NCBI GenBank assembly: GCA_913043205.1
Contig: CAJWLF010000008.1
Location: forward strand, 1-64,000
Length of the DNA: 64,000 nucleotides
DNA from: an uncultured Chloroflexota bacterium
GTDB lineage: Bacteria; Chloroflexota; UBA11872; VXNJ01
Direction: 5' to 3'
The notes beneath the pieces were generated by a model, which saw only the letters and a list, made by a program, of their open reading frames with translations, was not told the DNA's origin and ran no database searches. Shown here piece by piece: positions 9,929 to 17,700 of the stretch. The position numbers were made by a program, and so were the translations under genes. Positions within the stretch are counted from its first letter, which is position 1. Each line of letters begins with the position of its first letter.

Positions 9929-11569
9929 ATGACAGGTGCAGATGTAGTAGTAGAAATACTAAAGAGGGAAGGGTTGGAATATGCATTTTGCTTCCCTTTT
10001 ACTCCGGTACAAGAATCTATGGCCCATGGTGGCATCAGGGTAATTACCGCTAGGCAAGAGCGTGTAGCGGGGAATATGGCCGATGGGGTGTCAAGATCTA
10101 CTAATGGCGAGAAAATAGGAACATTTACCGTGCAAAGTTCAGCTGGGGCTGAAAATGCCTTTTCACCGGTAGCTCACTCTTATACGGATTCGACCCCTAT
10201 GCTGTTTCTTCCAGGTCATCCTGGGACTGATCGGATTGGTATTTCTCCGGCGTTCGACAGCATGAAGAATTATTCCCACACGGTCAAATACGCCGCTCGT
10301 CCAGTATCTTCTTCGCAGATACCAGGGATTATGAGGCGAGCTTTCGCCGCGCTACGGTCTGGTAGACCAGGACCAGTGATGGTCGAACTACCAGGCGATG
10401 TCTGCGCTCAAGAATTCTCAGAGCAATTAGACTACAGACCAGTCTCTAAGGTTAAATCCGGTCCTGATTATGGAGCTGTAGAAGAGGCTGCTGAACGCAT
10501 ATTGTCCGCGAAGAACCCGTTTATTTGGGCTGGACAAGGGATCCACTATGCGCAGGCATGGTCTGAGCTGCGTGATGTTGCAGAATTGCTTGGAATTCCA
10601 GTGATGACGACTTTGCAAGGGAAGAGTTGCTTTCCGGAAGTACATCCATTGTCAGCTGGTACTGGCGCATATATGGTTACAGCAATGGTGGATGATTTAC
10701 TGGGCAATTCCGATGCTGTCCTTGCGGTAGGCACCAGTTTGACTGTCGCGGCATTTACGCCCAGCATTCCTGCTGGAAAGACCATAGTTCATGCTACTAA
10801 TGATGTTACCGATCTAAATAAGAACTATCCAACCGCGGTCTCTGTTGCCGCTGATGCAAAATTATTTCTCATGGCACTTCGCCAGGAATTGCGTCGAAGA
10901 GTTGGAGATGGGCGACTAGACGTGTTTCAACGTAATGAACGGTCTATCAAGAAGACTAAGGACAAATGGTTGTCAGAATATTCCTCACTCTTTTCAGATG
11001 ATTCGGCCCCAATAAATGGATATCGGATGTTTCGTGAATTATGGCTTGCTGCGGCCGGGGAAAATGCAATGTTTATTCATGAGTCAGGAGGATCTAGAGA
11101 TATTCAAAGTGTATTCTACGAAGCTGTGAATCCTCGGGACTATTTGGGATGGGGACAATCTTCTCAGCTTGGGTTTTCGATAGGGCTGGCTATGGGGGCT
11201 AAGATTGCTAATCCGGAAAGGATCGTGATCAACGTTATGGGTGATGCTTCAGTAGGTATGACAGGTTTAGATTGGGACACTAGTGTTCGAGAAAATATCC
11301 CAATTATGACTGTAATCAAGCATGATTCAATATTTAGTGGTTATGAGAGGCATATTCCTGAGTCAGTGGCTCGTTTCAAGTCCTCATCTATGACAGGAGA
11401 TTACGCATCCATAGCCAAGTCTTTGGGATGTTACAGCGAAACGGTGGAAAGTCCCGCGCAATTACAGGACGCATTTAAACGCGGTATCATGGCCGTCAAG
11501 GATGGTCAGACAGCTGTTATTGATGTTTTGACAGCTGAAACGCGGAAGTTATCTCGTTCACGTATATGA
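9929..11569 (+). CDS. TPP-dependent enzyme of the acetolactate synthase superfamily
   Basis: This 546-residue protein has the three-domain fold of acetolactate synthase and benzoylformate decarboxylase. The activating Glu lies in ARQERVAGNMADG, and the C-terminal Mg-TPP motif starts at VMGDASVGMTG with the matching N in VRENIPI. The usual FGIPG is replaced by AFCFPF, a trait shared with the paralogue at 37.5 kb (LFSFPH), so the pair form a subclass. The substrate is unknown. It probably acts on a 2-oxo acid made by its operon partners, the SelA-like PLP enzyme (start 39 nt downstream) and RidA. Confidence 0.82.
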   Translation: MTGADVVVEILKREGLEYAFCFPFTPVQESMAHGGIRVITARQERVAGNMADGVSRSTNGEKIGTFTVQSSAGAENAFSPVAHSYTDSTPMLFLPGHPGTDRIGISPAFDSMKNYSHTVKYAARPVSSSQIPGIMRRAFAALRSGRPGPVMVELPGDVCAQEFSEQLDYRPVSKVKSGPDYGAVEEAAERILSAKNPFIWAGQGIHYAQAWSELRDVAELLGIPVMTTLQGKSCFPEVHPLSAGTGAYMVTAMVDDLLGNSDAVLAVGTSLTVAAFTPSIPAGKTIVHATNDVTDLNKNYPTAVSVAADAKLFLMALRQELRRRVGDGRLDVFQRNERSIKKTKDKWLSEYSSLFSDDSAPINGYRMFRELWLAAAGENAMFIHESGGSRDIQSVFYEAVNPRDYLGWGQSSQLGFSIGLAMGAKIANPERIVINVMGDASVGMTGLDWDTSVRENIPIMTVIKHDSIFSGYERHIPESVARFKSSSMTGDYASIAKSLGCYSETVESPAQLQDAFKRGIMAVKDGQTAVIDVLTAETRKLSRSRI

Positions 11570-11608
11570 GTGACTATGCAAGCATTGGTCGTCGCAGGGG
11601 TTTGTGAA

Positions 11609-12784
11609 ATGAGTATATATAAGGAAAGGTTTGGGTTGCGCCCCATCATTAACGCGGGAGGAACTATGACGGCCTTGGGTGGGTCCATAATGCTTCCTGG
11701 GGTTGTGGAAGTTATGCGACGAGCTAGCGAAGAATGGGTTAGCGTGCCGGACTTACTGCGTCTGGCTGGGGAAGAAATTGGAAGTATGCTGGATATAGGC
11801 CCAAGCAATGGTGGCAGTGTGCTAATCACGTCCGGGGCAGCTGGGGCTAACACTCTGGCTGCGGCAGCTGTTATTACAGGACCTGATCCCGATCGGATCC
11901 GTAGTCTTCCAAACAGTCTTGGTTATCCAAATGAAATTGTAATAGCTCCCGGTCATGGTGGGATTTGGGAGTCTACTTTCCGTGCCGCTGGAGCAAGGTT
12001 AATCCACGCACGGAGTGAACCTCACTATAGTGAGAAAAGGCAATCCCGATTTCTTGCTACTGACGTTTCAGCGGTCGCAGATGAGATTAATGAGCAGACT
12101 TGTGCTTTAGCGGCGATAATTTCTTGGGAAACTGTGCCCGACGCTGCTCCAACAATTGAAGATTTGGTGACCGTAGCCCGATTGCACGGATTACCGCTAA
12201 TAGTTGATGCATCAGCACAAATTCCACCTTTAGCTGCCATCAAGGATCTATTAGACATGGGGGTAACGTTAGTGTCAGTCAGTGGAGGGAAGGCATTGAG
12301 AGGGCCGAATGACACCGGGCTACTTGTTGGGTCCAAGCCTTATGTCCAAGTTGCTGCGCGGCACGCTAGCCCTGTAGTAGGGAGTATTGGTCGTGGATTT
12401 AAAGTTAGCAAAGAGCAGATAGTTGGTTTAGTGGAAGCCATAAGGCTTTATCTTGGACAAGATGAGGAAAAACTATTAAGAGATATGCATGATAAGTGCG
12501 ATTTTTTGGTGTCAGGGTTTGAGGAAGTTCCTTTTGTGCGTCCTGAAAAAATTTTTCCTGACGAAACGGGTAACCCAGTACCGCGTGTACGTGTACATGT
12601 CAACGAAGAACAATTAGGGATGTCAATAAGCCAAATTATAGAATTGTTACGTCTTGGCGATCCTGATATAAGATTGCGCAATGGGTACAACGGTGCCAAA
12701 TTCCTAAATATTGACGTGATGTGCTTGAGGGATGGGGAAGTAGACATATTGATGACACGCTTGAAAGAATTATTGCGGAAATAG
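11609..12784 (+). CDS. SelA-like PLP-dependent enzyme (DgaE-type ammonia-lyase related)
   Basis: This fold-type I PLP protein belongs to the SelA/DgaE group. The internal aldimine Lys is in VSGGKALRGPNDTG, the family SGGK-x-LRGP motif. TSGAAGAN binds the PLP phosphate side. It is about 391 residues and lacks the N-terminal domain of true selenocysteine synthase, so I do not call it selA. Close relatives are D-glucosaminate-6-phosphate ammonia-lyase-like enzymes. ATG at 11609 follows AGGGG with 8-nt spacing and precedes the conserved FGLRPIINAGG, so it is preferred to the track start at 11570. RidA downstream fits release of an enamine/imine. Confidence 0.8.
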   Translation: MSIYKERFGLRPIINAGGTMTALGGSIMLPGVVEVMRRASEEWVSVPDLLRLAGEEIGSMLDIGPSNGGSVLITSGAAGANTLAAAAVITGPDPDRIRSLPNSLGYPNEIVIAPGHGGIWESTFRAAGARLIHARSEPHYSEKRQSRFLATDVSAVADEINEQTCALAAIISWETVPDAAPTIEDLVTVARLHGLPLIVDASAQIPPLAAIKDLLDMGVTLVSVSGGKALRGPNDTGLLVGSKPYVQVAARHASPVVGSIGRGFKVSKEQIVGLVEAIRLYLGQDEEKLLRDMHDKCDFLVSGFEEVPFVRPEKIFPDETGNPVPRVRVHVNEEQLGMSISQIIELLRLGDPDIRLRNGYNGAKFLNIDVMCLRDGEVDILMTRLKELLRK

Positions 12785-12826
12785 TGATGGGCAAATGATT
12801 TGTCAGTGAAGGAAGTGAGAATTTAA

Positions 12827-13282
12827 TTGATTGTCAAATCTAAGTTGAAAGATTTGGGTATTGTGCTACCCAAAGCTCCTGTTCCTGGGGGTTCTTATGT
12901 GACTGCTGTAATTACGGGAAATTTGATTTACACAGCTGGTCACTTACCAGCTCTGACTGAGGGTCATTGGGAGGGCAAGATTGGTAGTGATTTAACAGTT
13001 GACGATGGAGTGTCGGCAGCACGTGCGGTCGGCATTAACACTCTGGCCACATTAGAAGACAAGCTTGGGGATCTTGATAGAGTGGTCAGGGTGGTCAAGG
13101 TGCTAGGATTTGTGGCCAGTGCACCTGGATTTAATGCTCAGCCTACAGTTATCAATGGGTTCTCTGATTTGATGAAGGAAGTTTTCGGAGATTCTGGTAT
13201 GCATGCGCGATCAGCTGTTGGCGTGAGTGAATTACCAATCAATACCCCGGTTGAGGTAGAAGCAATATTTGAAATTAAATGA
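12827..13282 (+). CDS. RidA family enamine/imine deaminase
   Basis: This YjgF/YER057c/UK114 protein has 151 residues. RidA proteins hydrolyse reactive 2-aminoacrylate-type enamines and imines to 2-oxo acids and ammonia. The GNLIYTAGHLPA strand, the QPTVINGFSDLM helix and the C-terminal HARSAVGVSELP with the substrate Arg are conserved; the end VEVEAIFEI is typical. It uses a TTG start with AAGGAAGTGAG upstream. It is the last gene of the TPP/SelA-like/RidA operon and is followed by a strong hairpin, so it likely clears the intermediate made by the PLP enzyme. Confidence 0.88.
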   Translation: MIVKSKLKDLGIVLPKAPVPGGSYVTAVITGNLIYTAGHLPALTEGHWEGKIGSDLTVDDGVSAARAVGINTLATLEDKLGDLDRVVRVVKVLGFVASAPGFNAQPTVINGFSDLMKEVFGDSGMHARSAVGVSELPINTPVEVEAIFEIK

Positions 13283-13298
13283 GAGATGTATTTAAGGG

Positions 13299-13333
13299 AA
13301 TAGGCTCGCTCCTGTAATAGCAGCGAGCCTATT
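13299..13333. terminator. Stem-loop after the RidA operon, probable terminator
   Basis: AATAGGCTCGCT (13299-13310) pairs perfectly over 12 bp with AGCGAGCCTATT (13322-13333), leaving an 11-nt loop. It lies 17 nt after the RidA stop. The following TATTTATT is only moderately T-rich. On the other strand it lies downstream of the short ORF at 13366-13434, so it may terminate both ways. Confidence 0.65.
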
Positions 13334-13338
13334 TATTG

Positions 13339-13419
13339 GGCTGTAAATATGGCCCAATTAAATCCCTAAGATTGAGGCTTTAAAAGCCTAACCTGTCGGG
13401 GCGGGCCGTATTTACAGCC
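13339..13419. repeat. Nested inverted repeat, about 81 bp
   Basis: GGCTGTAAATATGGCCC (13339-13355) and GGGCCGTATTTACAGCC (13403-13419) are reverse complements at 16 of 17 positions. Within the span sit two more dyads: ATTGGGC...GCCCAAT overlapping the left arm (13335-13358), and AGGCTTT-a-AAAGCCT (13375-13389) in the middle. The arms bracket about 47 nt. It could be a MITE-like palindromic element or a structured RNA. The right arm overlaps the start of the short minus-strand ORF. Confidence 0.55.
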
Positions 13420-13434
13420 AGTATGATCAGACAT
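13366..13434 (-). CDS. Possible 22-aa peptide with a full-length Shine-Dalgarno
   Basis: The minus strand reads AAAGGAGGTG, 8 nt, then ATG, followed by MSDHTGCKYGPPRQVRLLKP, QS and TAG. The Shine-Dalgarno matches the 16S anti-SD over ten bases, far better than most genes in this window. The ORF overlaps the right arm of the nested inverted repeat, so folding could hide or expose the start region. It could be a leader peptide, a basic microprotein or chance. No neighbouring maturation genes suggest a RiPP. Confidence 0.3.
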   Translation of the reverse strand: MSDHTGCKYGPPRQVRLLKPQS

Positions 13435-13911
13435 GTAGGCACCACCTCCTTTGATGTATTGCAACCTATCATGGTGTCCTGCTGAGGTCAAAGTGAAATC
13501 AATCTAAGTTTCATCATTAGGCTGTGGTCTTCATATGTGGTCTGGGAGTATCTATATTCAGCAACTCTAATAACCAGCATTGATTCAATTCTCTGTGGAC
13601 GGTTAGTGAATATGAAATGTGCTAGTTGGTCGACACTAAATTGGGCGTCGTGGGTGTCGAATGGATTTGAATATACAAACTAACGAGGCATCGCATCACT
13701 GGAGCCTACTCATCCAGCAGTTGCTGAGCCTGTGGCATGCTAGTTACTCATGGCAGCTTATTGAGTATCACCGAATTGAGCATATACAAAACACCCTCAA
13801 TGCGAAATAAAACTTTGCTTTGCCGCGACGACTTTGCAAATATTCGGCTTACTAGATAGGGTTTACGGTACCCATAATGTAATAGATAAGATACTAGAGA
13901 GGTTTTTGTAT
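13435..13911. other. Gene-poor stretch upstream of the orphan gene
   Basis: Apart from the ribosome binding site of the 22-aa ORF at its left end, I find no convincing gene or RNA here on either strand. The sequence is AT-rich and has no long open frame. The track start at 13834 for the next gene is an extension into this leader; the region probably holds its promoter. Confidence 0.4.
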
Positions 13912-14313
13912 ATGTTGGGCGAGAAAATAGGTGAGATACAGTGTTCTACGACAAATAAGGCATTGCCAACAGATGGTGCCATGCCTATTTTCGAAACATC
14001 GGCGCAAGGTGGAGGAACATTGGGTGGTGTTCAAGTGCAGTCCCTAGCGACCTATTCCTCTCAAATGAGGGAAGACGGCACACTTTATGGAGAGTGTCCT
14101 GCAGGTGTTGTTATGACCGCTGACGGAGTAGCCACATTCAAGGCAACTGGGATTGGCAGATTCACCGCTGATGGTGGAGCAACTTTTCGGGGAGCTGTTT
14201 ATTTTCAGGCTACGGCCCCATCCCTAGCTAGCCTTAATGGTATTTGCGCTGTGTACGACTGGGAGGTAGATGCTGAAGGGACCGCAACGTGGACGCTTTG
14301 GGAGAAGAAATAA
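13912..14313 (+). CDS. Conserved hypothetical protein, beta-rich, about 133 aa
   Basis: The likely start is ATG at 13912 with GAGAGG upstream, giving MLGEKIGEIQCSTTNKALPT. The protein is rich in Gly, Thr and short beta-strand patterns (GGGTLGGVQV, GVVMTADGVATFKATGIGRF, GAVYFQATAPSLASLNG) and ends with YDWEVDAEGTATWTLWEKK. This matches my memory of a small uncharacterised family seen in Actinobacteria and Chloroflexi that probably forms a beta-barrel. No signal peptide or catalytic motif is visible. It stands alone between two gene-poor stretches. I do not assign a function. Confidence 0.65.
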   Translation: MLGEKIGEIQCSTTNKALPTDGAMPIFETSAQGGGTLGGVQVQSLATYSSQMREDGTLYGECPAGVVMTADGVATFKATGIGRFTADGGATFRGAVYFQATAPSLASLNGICAVYDWEVDAEGTATWTLWEKK

Positions 14314-14520
14314 GAAATATCCATCCTTAACATGAATGGGATTTTCTCGTTAGTATCCTATTTATTCTGATAGGTATTGCGGGAACGTTAACTGCAATAA
14401 TGGTCCTAGTCGTTCTAACTGTGAGAAATATGAAATATTTCAGTGCGAGCCGAGGTAGTTAGAACTCTGTGAAGAACACAAAACCATTAGAATTGCCGTG
14501 TAGAGTTCGGACGGTGCGTT
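14314..14520. other. Intergenic stretch with a start-less hydrophobic frame
   Basis: From 14331 to the TAG at 14460-14462 the plus strand is open and encodes one membrane span: LVSILFILIGIAGTLTAIMV, then LVVLTVRNMKYFSASRGS. No ATG, GTG or TTG lies before the span in this frame; the nearby ATG at 14332 is out of frame and closes after 12 codons. This may be a microprotein with an unusual start or one broken by a frameshift. Otherwise the stretch holds nothing I recognise. Confidence 0.25.
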
Positions 14521-14703
14521 GTGAATGTATTTTTGTTAACAGTACATTTGGCGCTTACGGTAGTTGATTGTGAGCAAATAGAAAGTTCTGTTGAAACAAC
14601 TGATGTGAAAACTCAACCTATTGGCAGGTCTAATCTAGAGGCCACATTCCAGATGCCTGTTGGAGGCATAATCCTACAGCTGATAAATAAATCTAATCTG
14701 TGA
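14521..14703 (+). CDS. Doubtful 60-aa ORF before the YYY cluster
   Basis: A GTG start leads to a hydrophobic N-terminus (MNVFLLTVHLALTVVDCEQ) that looks like a short signal or lipoprotein leader, followed by a polar stretch with no recognised motif. Its stop overlaps a possible GTG of the next gene (GTGA), but that gene more likely starts at ATG 14727. There is no clear ribosome binding site. It may be a remnant or a chance ORF. Confidence 0.25.
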   Translation: MNVFLLTVHLALTVVDCEQIESSVETTDVKTQPIGRSNLEATFQMPVGGIILQLINKSNL

Positions 14704-14726
14704 AGCTAACGACTGGTGGGCATCAA

Positions 14727-17700
14727 ATGGATCTGTTTGTAAAAAAAACAATTCCGTTTCTGATTGTTCTCATTGCGGCGATATTTCGGTTGCAGAATGT
14801 TAAGTGGGATCAGAATCAGCATCTGCACCCGGATGAACGTTTTCTAACGATGGTGATGGCTAGGCTTCAATGGCCCGAGGGGTTAGGAGCTTACCTATCT
14901 CAAGAATCATCGTTGAATCCGTTTAATCAAACAGATGTTTCATTTTTTGTCTACGGTACCTTCCCTGTGTTCTTTGTCTTCGCCATCGCAACATTGATCG
15001 GGCAAATCGAATATGACAGTTTGACTTTAGTCGGCCGGATTAGTTCTGCAATGTTTGATACGGGTACAGTTGTGATTGTCTATTTTTTGGCTAGGCGATT
15101 GTTTGAAAACAATGTTGCCCTGTTAGCCGCAAGTTTTTATGCATTAAGCGTGTCTGCAATTCAGTTATCTCATTTTTTTGCGGTAGATACATTTTCCACA
15201 TTTTGGGTCACCATGGCTCTATATATTTTGGTGATATTTACTCAGAGGCCACACTTTTACTTGTCTATACTTTTAGGCATAGCGGTAGGGATGGCTCTAT
15301 CCAGTAAATTGAGTGCCGTTCTGATCTTGCCATTCGGTTTGTTACATGTGCTTTGGCACATTCGGTGTTTGTACGTCGATAGAGATCCGACCTGTTGGCC
15401 AGTTGCTAAACGGATGTTGATTTGGGGATTGGTGTCCATATTTGTCATCCTTTTGACATTTCGCGTTATACAACCGTATGCATTTGCTGGCTCTAATGTT
15501 TTAGATTTTCGCTTGTCCGACAAATTCTTTTCTTCTGTGTTGCAGCAAAATGCCATACAAAATGGAACGTATGATTGGCCCCCTGGAATTCAATGGGCTG
15601 GTACTACTCCGTATCTGTATCCCATAAAAAATCTAATTCTATGGGGTATGGGTCCATTCTTTGGCATTTCGGCGGTTTTAAGCTGGATTATTGCAGCAAT
15701 ATTCTGGATCAGAGGCGAAAGGTCCTTGTTTTTACCTGTTGTGTGGACCCTATTAAATTTTGCCTACTTCGGGGTCTTAGTTCTGAAGACGATGCGGTAC
15801 TTGCATCCCATATACCCGATGTTGTCTATCCTAGTCGCCTGGATGGTGGTATGGGCTTGGCGAAAAAGCAGATCTTGGACTTTCTCTTGTAAATGGTGGC
15901 CTCTTATACCCTCTGTATGCTCGAGTCTGATCATATTGGGCACATTGTTCTGGGCATTAGCATTTAGCCAAATATACGCGCGCGAGCACACGAGAATATC
16001 TGCCAGTGAGTGGATATATGAGCAGGTTCCCACCGGAAGTGTTATTGCGACTGAGCATTGGGATGATCGTCTGCCCCTCAACCTTCCGAATTCAGGTAAT
16101 TCTTCCGAGTATGAGTTTCGAACCCTTAAGCTTTACGATCGACTTTCCGAGGGTAAGCGTATTCATCTTATCGAATCTATTGCAGATTCTGATCTCATCG
16201 TACAGAGCAGTGATCGGCTTAGTGGCAGTATTCCCAAAATGCCATATAGATATCCGTTAGCAAATTTGTATTTTCAATTGCTGGAATCAGGCCAATTAGG
16301 ATTTGAATTGGCTGCAGAGTTTACGAGTTTTCCATCGATAGCCGGGTTTGAACGAAACGATTTATCGGCAGAAGAGGCATTTACAGTTTATGACCACCCC
16401 AGGGTTCGTATATTTCAACGCACGAAGAGTATGGGGATTCGTGAAATAAATTTGATGTTTAACGGCGTGGATATTAATCAGTCGATTAATCAACTTCCGA
16501 AGGATGCTACGTCGAATCTGATGCTGGACGAACCCAGATTTTTAGATGTTCATTCTACTAATTCAAATCAGTCATACTCAGCGTATGGACTGAGTTATGA
16601 AGGTTCTGAAACAAATCACATTAAGATTGCATTGATGTGGTACCTGTGTGTGCAAGTGTTGGCAATGCTCTCCTGGCCTATTATTCGTTTTTTCCTACAG
16701 GATCTACCTGATTCTGGCTACTTCGTCACTAAGCCTTTTGGGGTGTTTATAGTAGCTTTCCCGGTGTGGTTTTTAGCTAGTTTGGGATGGGTGGAATTTT
16801 CGCGAATGAGTCTAATTCTTGCGGTATCGCTATTGGCAATTACTAGTTTGGCAATTTCAATTCGGACTAGGAATCAATTAATACATGCTTTGTCGAAAGG
16901 GAAGTTTCTACTCGTAACCGGTGAATTGATAGGAGTGCTCGCATTTATCCTAATGCTAGTCATTAGGGCTTTGAACCCTGACTTATGGCACACTGCTTTC
17001 GGAGGCGAAAAGCCTATGGATTTCGCTCACTTCAATGCCATATTGCGTACCCGGTCTTTTCCGCCCTATGATCCCTGGTTTTCTGGTGGCTACTTGAACT
17101 ATTACTACTTTGGCCATATCTTCTCAGCGGTGCCGACGATTTTGCTTAAAGTGGCTCCTCAAATTGCATACAACATAAGTATTGCTTCGATTTTTGGTAT
17201 GGCAGCAGCCATGATATTTTCTGCTGGGTCGAACATATGGGCTGGATTGGTGCGGAAATCTAAAGGGTCAGTAGGTGTAGGTGTGTTGGCCGTATTTTTG
17301 ACACTTCTAATTGGAAATGTCGATGCTATGGTACAAGCGTTGCAAATATCATATAAATCGGCAGAATCCCCCCCCCATTTTCTGATGTTAATTGGCCGAA
17401 TCCCGACGATTCTTTTTTCTGGTGTATTTTCAGCCGAGTTTGACTTTTGGCGGAGTACTCGAGTGGTTGAAAACACCGTGAATGAATTTCCTTTTTTCAC
17501 TTTCTTGTATGGTGACTTGCACGCTCATATGAACAATCTTCCCTGGGTTTTTGCGTCAATAATTTGTGCTACAGCTATTTTGTTGCAGACTCCTCCTCAG
17601 ACACTATTTGCAAGTGGGGCTTCGATTAATCTAAAGACCCGCGCATTTATTTCAAGCTATCTCAATCCCATCGTATTGGCATCAGTAGTTTTGGGAGTTC

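Noticed and set aside
11609-12784. SelA (selenocysteine synthase), which would support the selenoprotein call
   Set aside because: The protein lacks the SelA N-terminal domain and matches the SelA-like/DgaE branch; it is not used as evidence for selenocysteine machinery.
13435-13460. ACCACCTCCTTTGATG resembling the 3' end of 16S rRNA
   Set aside because: No other 16S sequence is nearby; on the minus strand it is simply a strong Shine-Dalgarno.
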